The position numbers and the translations under genes are program-made. 64,000 nucleotides of DNA from Siphonodentalium dalli (lineage: Eukaryota > Mollusca > Scaphopoda > Gadilida > Siphonodentaliidae): contig CP136069.1 of NCBI GenBank assembly GCA_032622095.1, forward strand, positions 6,333,036-6,397,035, in the 5' to 3' direction. Shown one piece after another: positions 25,033-38,800 of this stretch. The notes beneath the pieces were generated by a model that was not told the origin of the DNA, did not search any database, and worked only from the letters and a program-made list of their open reading frames with translations. Within the stretch, counting starts at the first letter, position 1; each line of letters starts with the position of its first letter.

Positions 25033-28000
25033 TAAAGCGATAGCCCGCTTTTTCGCGGAATAATTGTAACTCCCTACATTTCTTCAGAATTGCCCATCAA
25101 TGGAAAAAATGTGTTCAAAAACAATATCACTTCTGTGGTTCTTTATTTATCACACACAATTTAACCCCACCCCCTTTAACAAATTATTCATCAAAAAAGC
25201 ACAATTTTCCACCACCAGTCATGTTCAGGCCCCATTTTCACTCAGTTTTAGGGGTCTGGTGTTGCAAACTTGGATCAGCTATGGAAGACTGTTCAATATT
25301 CTTTCCATGAGAGAACTTCTGGTGATGTGAGGTCATTGAGTCCAGATCTGATCAGCTGAGCATCAAGCGCATGATTTATCAGCACATTGAAGAATAAAAT
25401 ATGACATTTTCAGGTCTGCAAGGGTGATCCAAGATAACTGGATGTGGGTGTATATTGAATTAGTTGAATAAAGATATGCTCTCTTTGAATTGCTGAAGCA
25501 TTTTCTTAAATGTGTCCAAGTTTTAGTGCTATTAACCTTCAAATGACCATACCCACCAGTGGAAATGACACACTTTTATGATATATATCTGTATATCACT
25601 GGCTATAAAATCCAAAATACTTGTTAAATTAGGTTCTTATATCAATTGATATATGTGTCGTTGACATGCCCATGTTATGGGTCATTTGCATTATCATGTG
25701 ACTATTACCACCTTGAAATTTTTTGAAAATACCTTGAAAAATTGGCATATTTTATGAAAAATCTTACTATTTTTTTGGCTGATGTAAGTGAAAGAAGGCA
25801 TCAGCAGCAAGAATAGCCACATCAAGCATGAGATATTCATTGGACTGAAAGACCAGGCTCTGTAAAATGCATTAAAATGCTTTAAGGTGACTCCCAGGAA
25901 TCAAAAATGATAAAAAGCTATTTTTCCCTTTAAAGCGATAGCCCGCTTTTTCGCGGAATAATTGTAACTCCCTACATTTCTTCAGAATTGCCCATCAATG
26001 GAAAAAATGTGTTCAAAAACAATATCACTTCTGTGGTTCTTTATTTATCACACACAATTTAACCCCACCCCCTTTAACAAATTATTCATCAAAAAAGCAC
26101 AATTTTCCACCACCAGTCATGTTCAGGCCCCATTTTCACTCAGTTTTAGGGGTCTGGTGTTGCAAACTTGGATCAGCTATGGAAGACTGTTCAATATTCT
26201 TTCCATGAGAGAACTTCTGGTGATGTGAGGTCATTGAGTCCAGATCTGATCAGCTGAGCATCAAGCGCATGATTTATCAGCACATTGAAGAATAAAATAT
26301 GACATTTTCAGGTCTGCAAGGGTGATCCAAGATAACTGGATGTGGGTGTATATTGAATTAGTTGAATAAAGATATGCTCTCTTTGAATTGCTGAAGCATT
26401 TTCTTAAATGTGTCCAAGTTTTAGTGCTATTAACCTTCAAATGACCATACCCACCAGTGGAAATGACACACTTTTATGATATATATCTGTATATCACTGG
26501 CTATAAAATCCAAAATACTTGTTAAATTAGGTTCTTATATCAATTGATATATGTGTCGTTGACATGCCCATGTTATGGGTCATTTGCATTATCATGTGAC
26601 TATTACCACCTTGAAATTTTTTGAAAATACCTTGAAAAATTGGCATATTTTATGAAAAATCTTACTATTTTTTTGGCTGATGTAAGTGAAAGAAGGCATC
26701 AGCAGCAAGAATAGCCACATCAAGCATGAGATATTCATTGGACTGAAAGACCAGGCTCTGTAAAATGCATTAAAATGCTTTAAAGTGACTCCCAGGAATC
26801 AAAAATGATAAAAAGCTATTTTTTCCCTTTAGGTTACACTGGTGTAAATGTTTTCCATAGGCCTCAGTGCTAACGTTTTAGCGTATAGTGTTGGCAATAT
26901 AAATGTTGGGTCCAAAATTTTCTTTAAATCTGAAAAATTGACATTTTGGGAAACTTTTTACACAAAAAAATCATGTCTGTCTAGCAGGGAATTCGCCTTT
27001 AAATCTTATGTTTTCGTAACTAGTGTCAGAACCGCATAAAAAAATACAGTCATATTTTAGACCACACCAAAAAATTTAAACTTCACTACAAAGGGTTAAT
27101 TCCTGTGCCAATGGTTATTTTACCTATGGGAAATCATAGGGAAGAGGTGTGATGATTTTTTTTATGTGAAAAGCACACAAGGCTATTGACCAATCAGGGC
27201 CCAGTGTCTATTTTATTCTCTCCTATATATTCCTCCCGCATCCGCTAGATGTCACTCGGAACCTTATTTACACCAGTGTAACCTAAAGCGATAGCCCGCT
27301 TTTTCACGGAATAATTGTAACTCCCTACATTTCTTCAGAATTGCCCATCAATGGAAAAAATGTGTTCAAAAACAATATCACTTCTGTGGTTCTTTATTTA
27401 TCACACACAATTTAACCCCACCCCCTTTAACAAATTATTCATCAAAAAAGCACAATTTTCCACCACCAGTCATGTTCAGGCCCCATTTTCACTCAGTTTT
27501 AGGGGTCTGGTGTTGCAAACTTGGATCAGCTATGGAAGACTGTTCAATATTCTTTCCATGAGAGAACTTCTGGTGATGTGAGGTCATTGAGTCCAGATCT
27601 GATCAGCTGAGCATCAAGCGCATGATTTATCAGCACATTGAAGAATAAAATATGACATTTTCAGGTCTGCAAGGGTGATCCAAGATAACTGGATGTGGGT
27701 GTATATTGAATTAGTTGAATAAAGATATGCTCTCTTTGAATTGCTGAAGCATTTTCTTAAATGTGTCCAAGTTTTAGTGCTATTAACCTTCAAATGACCA
27801 TACCCACCAGTGGAAATGACACACTTTTATGATATATATCTGTATATCACTGGCTATAAAATCCAAAATACTTGTTAAATTAGGTTCTTATATCAATTGA
27901 TATATGTGTCGTTGACATGCCCATGTTATGGGTCATTTGCATTATCATGTGACTATTACCACCTTGAAATTTTTTGAAAATACCTTGAAAAATTGGCATA

Positions 28001-31000
28001 TTTTATGAAAAATCTTACTATTTTTTTGGCTGATGTAAGTGAAAGAAGGCATCAGCAGCAAGAATAGCCACATCAAGCATGAGATATTCATTGGACTGAA
28101 AGACCAGGCTCTGTAAAATGCATTAAAATGCTTTAAAGTGACTCCCAGGAATCAAAAATGATAAAAAGCTATTTTTTCCCTTTAGGTTACACTGGTGTAA
28201 ATGTTTTCCATAGGCCTCAGTGCTAACGTTTTAGCGTATAGTGTTGGCAATATAAATGTTGGGTCCAAAATTTTCTTTAAATCTGAAAAATTGACATTTT
28301 GGGAAACTTTTTACTCAAAAAAATCATGTCTGTCTAGCAGGGAATTCGCCTTTAAATCTTATGTTTTCGTAACTAGTGTCAGAACCGCATAAAAAAATAC
28401 AGTCATATTTTAGACCACACCAAAAAATTTAAACTTCACTACAAAGGGTTAATTCCTGTGCCAATGGTTATTTTACCTATGGGAAATCATAGGGAAGAGG
28501 TGTGATGATTTTTTTTATGTGAAAAGCACACAAGGCTATTGACCAATCAGGGCCCAGTGTCTATTTTATTCTCTCCTATATATTCCTCCCGCATCCGCTA
28601 GATGTCACTCGGAACCTTATTTACACCAGTGTAACCTAAAGCGATAGCCCGCTTTTTCGCGGAATAATTGTAACTCCCTACATTTCTTCAGAATTGCCCA
28701 TCAATGGAAAAAATGTGTTCAAAAACAATATCACTTCTGTGGTTCTTTATTTATCACACACAATTTAACCCCACCCCCTTTAACAAATTATTCATCAAAA
28801 AAGCACAATTTTCCACCACCAGTCATGTTCAGGCCCCATTTTCACTCAGTTTTAGGGGTCTGGTGTTGCAAACTTGGATCAGCTATGGAAGACTGTTCAA
28901 TATTCTTTCCATGAGAGAACTTCTGGTGATGTGAGGTCATTGAGTCCAGATCTGATCAGCTGAGCATCAAGCGCATGATTTATCAGCACATTGAAGAATA
29001 AAATATGACATTTTCAGGTCTGCAAGGGTGATCCAAGATAACTGGATGTGGGTGTATATTGAATTAGTTGAATAAAGATATGCTCTCTTTGAATTGCTGA
29101 AGCATTTTCTTAAATGTGTCCAAGTTTTAGTGCTATTAACCTTCAAATGACCATACCCACCAGTGGAAATGACACACTTTTATGATATATATCTGTATAT
29201 CACTGGCTATAAAATCCAAAATACTTGTTAAATTAGGTTCTTATATCAATTGATATATGTGTCGTTGACATGCCCATGTTATGGGTCATTTGCATTATCA
29301 TGTGACTATTACCACCTTGAAATTTTTTGAAAATACCTTGAAAAATTGGCATATTTTATGAAAAATCTTACTATTTTTTTGGCTGATGTAAGTGAAAGAA
29401 GGCATCAGCAGCAAGAATAGCCACATCAAGCATGAGATATTCATTGGACTGAAAGACCAGGCTCTGTAAAATGCATTAAAATGCTTTAAGGTGACTCCCA
29501 GGAATCAAAAATGATAAAAAGCTATTTTTCCCTTTAAAGCGATAGCCCGCTTTTTCGCGGAATAATTGTAACTCCCTACATTTCTTCAGAATTGCCCATC
29601 AATGGAAAAAATGTGTTCAAAAACAATATCACTTCTGTGGTTCTTTATTTATCACACACAATTTAACCCCACCCCCTTTAACAAATTATTCATCAAAAAA
29701 GCACAATTTTCCACCACCAGTCATGTTCAGGCCCCATTTTCACTCAGTTTTAGGGGTCTGGTGTTGCAAACTTGGATCAGCTATGGAAGACTGTTCAATA
29801 TTCTTTCCATGAGAGAACTTCTGGTGATGTGAGGTCATTGAGTCCAGATCTGATCAGCTGAGCATCAAGCGCATGATTTATCAGCACATTGAAGAATAAA
29901 ATATGACATTTTCAGGTCTGCAAGGGTGATCCAAGATAACTGGATGTGGGTGTATATTGAATTAGTTGAATAAAGATATGCTCTCTTTGAATTGCTGAAG
30001 CATTTTCTTAAATGTGTCCAAGTTTTAGTGCTATTAACCTTCAAATGACCATACCCACCAGTGGAAATGACACACTTTTATGATATATATCTGTATATCA
30101 CTGGCTATAAAATCCAAAATACTTGTTAAATTAGGTTCTTATATCAATTGATATATGTGTCGTTGACATGCCCATGTTATGGGTCATTTGCATTATCATG
30201 TGACTATTACCACCTTGAAATTTTTTGAAAATACCTTGAAAAATTGGCATATTTTATGAAAAATCTTACTATTTTTTTGGCTGATGTAAGTGAAAGAAGG
30301 CATCAGCAGCAAGAATAGCCACATCAAGCATGAGATATTCATTGGACTGAAAGACCAGGCTCTGTAAAATGCATTAAAATGCTTTAAAGTGACTCCCAGG
30401 AATCAAAAATGATAAAAAGCTATTTTTTCCCTTTAGGTTACACTGGTGTAAATGTTTTCCATAGGCCTCAGTGCTAACGTTTTAGCGTATAGTGTTGGCA
30501 ATATAAATGTTGGGTCCAAAATTTTCTTTAAATCTGAAAAATTGACATTTTGGGAAACTTTTTACTCAAAAAAATCATGTCTGTCTAGCAGGGAATTCGC
30601 CTTTAAATCTTATGTTTTCGTAACTAGTGTCAGAACCGCATAAAAAAATACAGTCATATTTTAGACCACACCAAAAAATTTAAACTTCACTACAAAGGGT
30701 TAATTCCTGTGCCAATGGTTATTTTACCTATGGGAAATCATAGGGAAGAGGTGTGATGATTTTTTTTATGTGAAAAGCACACAAGGCTATTGACCAATCA
30801 GGGCCCAGTGTCTATTTTATTCTCTCCTATATATTCCTCCCGCATCCGCTAGATGTCACTCGGAACCTTATTTACACCAGTGTAACCTAAAGCGATAGCC
30901 CGCTTTTTCGCGGAATAATTGTAACTCCCTACATTTCTTCAGAATTGCCCATCAATGGAAAAAATGTGTTCAAAAACAATATCACTTCTGTGGTTCTTTA

Positions 31001-34000
31001 TTTATCACACACAATTTAACCCCACCCCCTTTAACAAATTATTCATCAAAAAAGCACAATTTTCCACCACCAGTCATGTTCAGGCCCCATTTTCACTCAG
31101 TTTTAGGGGTCTGGTGTTGCAAACTTGGATCAGCTATGGAAGACTGTTCAATATTCTTTCCATGAGAGAACTTCTGGTGATGTGAGGTCATTGAGTCCAG
31201 ATCTGATCAGCTGAGCATCAAGCGCATGATTTATCAGCACATTGAAGAATAAAATATGACATTTTCAGGTCTGCAAGGGTGATCCAAGATAACTGGATGT
31301 GGGTGTATATTGAATTAGTTGAATAAAGATATGCTCTCTTTGAATTGCTGAAGCATTTTCTTAAATGTGTCCAAGTTTTAGTGCTATTAACCTTCAAATG
31401 ACCATACCCACCAGTGGAAATGACACACTTTTATGATATATATCTGTATATCACTGGCTATAAAATCCAAAATACTTGTTAAATTAGGTTCTTATATCAA
31501 TTGATATATGTGTCGTTGACATGCCCATGTTATGGGTCATTTGCATTATCATGTGACTATTACCACCTTGAAATTTTTTGAAAATACCTTGAAAAATTGG
31601 CATATTTTATGAAAAATCTTACTATTTTTTTGGCTGATGTAAGTGAAAGAAGGCATCAGCAGCAAGAATAGCCACATCAAGCATGAGATATTCATTGGAC
31701 TGAAAGACCAGGCTCTGTAAAATGCATTAAAATGCTTTAAAGTGACTCCCAGGAATCAAAAATGATAAAAAGCTATTTTTTCCCTTTAGGTTACACTGGT
31801 GTAAATGTTTTCCATAGGCCTCAGTGCTAACGTTTTAGCGTATAGTGTTGGCAATATAAATGTTGGGTCCAAAATTTTCTTTAAATCTGAAAAATTGACA
31901 TTTTGGGAAACTTTTTACTCAAAAAAATCATGTCTGTCTAGCAGGGAATTCGCCTTTAAATCTTATGTTTTCGTAACTAGTGTCAGAACCGCATAAAAAA
32001 ATACAGTCATATTTTAGACCACACCAAAAAATTTAAACTTCACTACAAAGGGTTAATTCCTGTGCCAATGGTTATTTTACCTATGGGAAATCATAGGGAA
32101 GAGGTGTGATGATTTTTTTTATGTGAAAAGCACACAAGGCTATTGACCAATCAGGGCCCAGTGTCTATTTTATTCTCTCCTATATATTCCTCCCGCATCC
32201 GCTAGATGTCACTCGGAACCTTATTTACACCAGTGTAACCTAAAGCGATAGCCCGCTTTTTCGCGGAATAATTGTAACTCCCTACATTTCTTCAGAATTG
32301 CCCATCAATGGAAAAAATGTGTTCAAAAACAATATCACTTCTGTGGTTCTTTATTTATCACACACAATTTAACCCCACCCCCTTTAACAAATTATTCATC
32401 AAAAAAGCACAATTTTCCACCACCAGTCATGTTCAGGCCCCATTTTCACTCAGTTTTAGGGGTCTGGTGTTGCAAACTTGGATCAGCTATGGAAGACTGT
32501 TCAATATTCTTTCCATGAGAGAACTTCTGGTGATGTGAGGTCATTGAGTCCAGATCTGATCAGCTGAGCATCAAGCGCATGATTTATCAGCACATTGAAG
32601 AATAAAATATGACATTTTCAGGTCTGCAAGGGTGATCCAAGATAACTGGATGTGGGTGTATATTGAATTAGTTGAATAAAGATATGCTCTCTTTGAATTG
32701 CTGAAGCATTTTCTTAAATGTGTCCAAGTTTTAGTGCTATTAACCTTCAAATGACCATACCCACCAGTGGAAATGACACACTTTTATGATATATATCTGT
32801 ATATCACTGGCTATAAAATCCAAAATACTTGTTAAATTAGGTTCTTATATCAATTGATATATGTGTCGTTGACATGCCCATGTTATGGGTCATTTGCATT
32901 ATCATGTGACTATTACCACCTTGAAATTTTTTGAAAATACCTTGAAAAATTGGCATATTTTATGAAAAATCTTACTATTTTTTTGGCTGATGTAAGTGAA
33001 AGAAGGCATCAGCAGCAAGAATAGCCACATCAAGCATGAGATATTCATTGGACTGAAAGACCAGGCTCTGTAAAATGCATTAAAATGCTTTAAGGTGACT
33101 CCCAGGAATCAAAAATGATAAAAAGCTATTTTTCCCTTTAAAGCGATAGCCCGCTTTTTCGCGGAATAATTGTAACTCCCTACATTTCTTCAGAATTGCC
33201 CATCAATGGAAAAAATGTGTTCAAAAACAATATCACTTCTGTGGTTCTTTATTTATCACACACAATTTAACCCCACCCCCTTTAACAAATTATTCATCAA
33301 AAAAGCACAATTTTCCACCACCAGTCATGTTCAGGCCCCATTTTCACTCAGTTTTAGGGGTCTGGTGTTGCAAACTTGGATCAGCTATGGAAGACTGTTC
33401 AATATTCTTTCCATGAGAGAACTTCTGGTGATGTGAGGTCATTGAGTCCAGATCTGATCAGCTGAGCATCAAGCGCATGATTTATCAGCACATTGAAGAA
33501 TAAAATATGACATTTTCAGGTCTGCAAGGGTGATCCAAGATAACTGGATGTGGGTGTATATTGAATTAGTTGAATAAAGATATGCTCTCTTTGAATTGCT
33601 GAAGCATTTTCTTAAATGTGTCCAAGTTTTAGTGCTATTAACCTTCAAATGACCATACCCACCAGTGGAAATGACACACTTTTATGATATATATCTGTAT
33701 ATCACTGGCTATAAAATCCAAAATACTTGTTAAATTAGGTTCTTATATCAATTGATATATGTGTCGTTGACATGCCCATGTTATGGGTCATTTGCATTAT
33801 CATGTGACTATTACCACCTTGAAATTTTTTGAAAATACCTTGAAAAATTGGCATATTTTATGAAAAATCTTACTATTTTTTTGGCTGATGTAAGTGAAAG
33901 AAGGCATCAGCAGCAAGAATAGCCACATCAAGCATGAGATATTCATTGGACTGAAAGACCAGGCTCTGTAAAATGCATTAAAATGCTTTAAAGTGACTCC

Positions 34001-35844
34001 CAGGAATCAAAAATGATAAAAAGCTATTTTTTCCCTTTAGGTTACACTGGTGTAAATGTTTTCCATAGGCCTCAGTGCTAACGTTTTAGCGTATAGTGTT
34101 GGCAATATAAATGTTGGGTCCAAAATTTTCTTTAAATCTGAAAAATTGACATTTTGGGAAACTTTTTACTCAAAAAAATCATGTCTGTCTAGCAGGGAAT
34201 TCGCCTTTAAATCTTATGTTTTCGTAACTAGTGTCAGAACCGCATAAAAAAATACAGTCATATTTTAGACCACACCAAAAAATTTAAACTTCACTACAAA
34301 GGGTTAATTCCTGTGCCAATGGTTATTTTACCTATGGGAAATCATAGGGAAGAGGTGTGATGATTTTTTTTATGTGAAAAGCACACAAGGCTATTGACCA
34401 ATCAGGGCCCAGTGTCTATTTTATTCTCTCCTATATATTCCTCCCGCATCCGCTAGATGTCACTCGGAACCTTATTTACACCAGTGTAACCTAAAGCGAT
34501 AGCCCGCTTTTTCGCGGAATAATTGTAACTCCCTACATTTCTTCAGAATTGCCCATCAATGGAAAAAATGTGTTCAAAAACAATATCACTTCTGTGGTTC
34601 TTTATTTATCACACACAATTTAACCCCACCCCCTTTAACAAATTATTCATCAAAAAAGCACAATTTTCCACCACCAGTCATGTTCAGGCCCCATTTTCAC
34701 TCAGTTTTAGGGGTCTGGTGTTGCAAACTTGGATCAGCTATGGAAGACTGTTCAATATTCTTTCCATGAGAGAACTTCTGGTGATGTGAGGTCATTGAGT
34801 CCAGATCTGATCAGCTGAGCATCAAGCGCATGATTTATCAGCACATTGAAGAATAAAATATGACATTTTCAGGTCTGCAAGGGTGATCCAAGATAACTGG
34901 ATGTGGGTGTATATTGAATTAGTTGAATAAAGATATGCTCTCTTTGAATTGCTGAAGCATTTTCTTAAATGTGTCCAAGTTTTAGTGCTATTAACCTTCA
35001 AATGACCATACCCACCAGTGGAAATGACACACTTTTATGATATATATCTGTATATCACTGGCTATAAAATCCAAAATACTTGTTAAATTAGGTTCTTATA
35101 TCAATTGATATATGTGTCGTTGACATGCCCATGTTATGGGTCATTTGCATTATCATGTGACTATTACCACCTTGAAATTTTTTGAAAATACCTTGAAAAA
35201 TTGGCATATTTTATGAAAAATCTTACTATTTTTTTGGCTGATGTAAGTGAAAGAAGGCATCAGCAGCAAGAATAGCCACATCAAGCATGAGATATTCATT
35301 GGACTGAAAGACCAGGCTCTGTAAAATGCATTAAAATGCTTTAAAGTGACTCCCAGGAATCAAAAATGATAAAAAGCTATTTTTTCCCTTTAGGTTACAC
35401 TGGTGTAAATGTTTTCCATAGGCCTCAGTGCTAACGTTTTAGCGTATAGTGTTGGCAATATAAATGTTGGGTCCAAAATTTTCTTTAAATCTGAAAAATT
35501 GACATTTTGGGAAACTTTTTACACAAAAAAATCATGTCTGTCTAGCAGGGAATTCGCCTTTAAATCTTATGTTTTCGTAACTAGTGTCAGAACCGCATAA
35601 AAAAATACAGTCATATTTTAGACCACACCAAAAAATTTAAACTTCACTACAAAGGGTTAATTCCTGTGCCAATGGTTATTTTACCTATGGGAAATCATAG
35701 GGAAGAGGTGTGATGATTTTTTTTATGTGAAAAGCACACAAGGCTATTGACCAATCAGGGCCCAGTGTCTATTTTATTCTCTCCTATATATTCCTCCCGC
35801 ATCCGCTAGATGTCACTCGGAACCTTATTTACACCAGTGTAACC
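25033..35844 (+). repeat. Higher-order unit 2: B-B-A-B-A, three copies of 3,604 bp
   Basis: The units begin at 25033, 28637 and 32241 and the next B starts at 35845, giving exactly 3,604 bp each. The first B of each unit alone carries TTTAAGGTGACTCCC (others TTTAAAGTGAC) and ends TTTTTCCCTTTAAAGCG. The A copies at 28185, 30436, 31789 and 34040 share ACTCAAAA, AATTTAAAC and an eight-T run. The A copies at 26832 and 35393 mix these markers (ACACAAAA with AATTTAAAC and eight T), and both are followed by a B with TTTTTCACGG instead of TTTTTCGCGG. Confidence 0.9.
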
Positions 35845-38800
35845 TAAAGCGATAGCCCGCTTTTTCACGGAATAATTGTAACTCCCTACATTTCTTCAGA
35901 ATTGCCCATCAATGGAAAAAATGTGTTCAAAAACAATATCACTTCTGTGGTTCTTTATTTATCACACACAATTTAACCCCACCCCCTTTAACAAATTATT
36001 CATCAAAAAAGCACAATTTTCCACCACCAGTCATGTTCAGGCCCCATTTTCACTCAGTTTTAGGGGTCTGGTGTTGCAAACTTGGATCAGCTATGGAAGA
36101 CTGTTCAATATTCTTTCCATGAGAGAACTTCTGGTGATGTGAGGTCATTGAGTCCAGATCTGATCAGCTGAGCATCAAGCGCATGATTTATCAGCACATT
36201 GAAGAATAAAATATGACATTTTCAGGTCTGCAAGGGTGATCCAAGATAACTGGATGTGGGTGTATATTGAATTAGTTGAATAAAGATATGCTCTCTTTGA
36301 ATTGCTGAAGCATTTTCTTAAATGTGTCCAAGTTTTAGTGCTATTAACCTTCAAATGACCATACCCACCAGTGGAAATGACACACTTTTATGATATATAT
36401 CTGTATATCACTGGCTATAAAATCCAAAATACTTGTTAAATTAGGTTCTTATATCAATTGATATATGTGTCGTTGACATGCCCATGTTATGGGTCATTTG
36501 CATTATCATGTGACTATTACCACCTTGAAATTTTTTGAAAATACCTTGAAAAATTGGCATATTTTATGAAAAATCTTACTATTTTTTTGGCTGATGTAAG
36601 TGAAAGAAGGCATCAGCAGCAAGAATAGCCACATCAAGCATGAGATATTCATTGGACTGAAAGACCAGGCTCTGTAAAATGCATTAAAATGCTTTAAAGT
36701 GACTCCCAGGAATCAAAAATGATAAAAAGCTATTTTTTCCCTTTAGGTTACACTGGTGTAAATGTTTTCCATAGGCCTCAGTGCTAACGTTTTAGCGTAT
36801 AGTGTTGGCAATATAAATGTTGGGTCCAAAATTTTCTTTAAATCTGAAAAATTGACATTTTGGGAAACTTTTTACTCAAAAAAATCATGTCTGTCTAGCA
36901 GGGAATTCGCCTTTAAATCTTATGTTTTCGTAACTAGTGTCAGAACCGCATAAAAAAATACAGTCATATTTTAGACCACACCAAAAAATTTAAACTTCAC
37001 TACAAAGGGTTAATTCCTGTGCCAATGGTTATTTTACCTATGGGAAATCATAGGGAAGAGGTGTGATGATTTTTTTTATGTGAAAAGCACACAAGGCTAT
37101 TGACCAATCAGGGCCCAGTGTCTATTTTATTCTCTCCTATATATTCCTCCCGCATCCGCTAGATGTCACTCGGAACCTTATTTACACCAGTGTAACCTAA
37201 AGCGATAGCCCGCTTTTTCGCGGAATAATTGTAACTCCCTACATTTCTTCAGAATTGCCCATCAATGGAAAAAATGTGTTCAAAAACAATATCACTTCTG
37301 TGGTTCTTTATTTATCACACACAATTTAACCCCACCCCCTTTAACAAATTATTCATCAAAAAAGCACAATTTTCCACCACCAGTCATGTTCAGGCCCCAT
37401 TTTCACTCAGTTTTAGGGGTCTGGTGTTGCAAACTTGGATCAGCTATGGAAGACTGTTCAATATTCTTTCCATGAGAGAACTTCTGGTGATGTGAGGTCA
37501 TTGAGTCCAGATCTGATCAGCTGAGCATCAAGCGCATGATTTATCAGCACATTGAAGAATAAAATATGACATTTTCAGGTCTGCAAGGGTGATCCAAGAT
37601 AACTGGATGTGGGTGTATATTGAATTAGTTGAATAAAGATATGCTCTCTTTGAATTGCTGAAGCATTTTCTTAAATGTGTCCAAGTTTTAGTGCTATTAA
37701 CCTTCAAATGACCATACCCACCAGTGGAAATGACACACTTTTATGATATATATCTGTATATCACTGGCTATAAAATCCAAAATACTTGTTAAATTAGGTT
37801 CTTATATCAATTGATATATGTGTCGTTGACATGCCCATGTTATGGGTCATTTGCATTATCATGTGACTATTACCACCTTGAAATTTTTTGAAAATACCTT
37901 GAAAAATTGGCATATTTTATGAAAAATCTTACTATTTTTTTGGCTGATGTAAGTGAAAGAAGGCATCAGCAGCAAGAATAGCCACATCAAGCATGAGATA
38001 TTCATTGGACTGAAAGACCAGGCTCTGTAAAATGCATTAAAATGCTTTAAAGTGACTCCCAGGAATCAAAAATGATAAAAAGCTATTTTTTCCCTTTAGG
38101 TTACACTGGTGTAAATGTTTTCCATAGGCCTCAGTGCTAACGTTTTAGCGTATAGTGTTGGCAATATAAATGTTGGGTCCAAAATTTTCTTTAAATCTGA
38201 AAAATTGACATTTTGGGAAACTTTTTACACAAAAAAATCATGTCTGTCTAGCAGGGAATTCGCCTTTAAATCTTATGTTTTCGTAACTAGTGTCAGAACC
38301 GCATAAAAAAATACAGTCATATTTTAGACCACACCAAAAAATTCAAACTTCACTACAAAGGGTTAATTCCTGTGCCAATGGTTATTTTACCTATGGGAAA
38401 TCATAGGGAAGAGGTGTGATGATTTTTTTATGTGAAAAGCACACAAGGCTATTGACCAATCAGGGCCCAGTGTCTATTTTATTCTCTCCTATATATTCCT
38501 CCCGCATCCGCTAGATGTCACTCGGAACCTTATTTACACCAGTGTAACCTAAAGCGATAGCCCGCTTTTTCGCGGAATAATTGTAACTCCCTACATTTCT
38601 TCAGAATTGCCCATCAATGGAAAAAATGTGTTCAAAAACAATATCACTTCTGTGGTTCTTTATTTATCACACACAATTTAACCCCACCCCCTTTAACAAA
38701 TTATTCATCAAAAAAGCACAATTTTCCACCACCAGTCATGTTCAGGCCCCATTTTCACTCAGTTTTAGGGGTCTGGTGTTGCAAACTTGGATCAGCTATG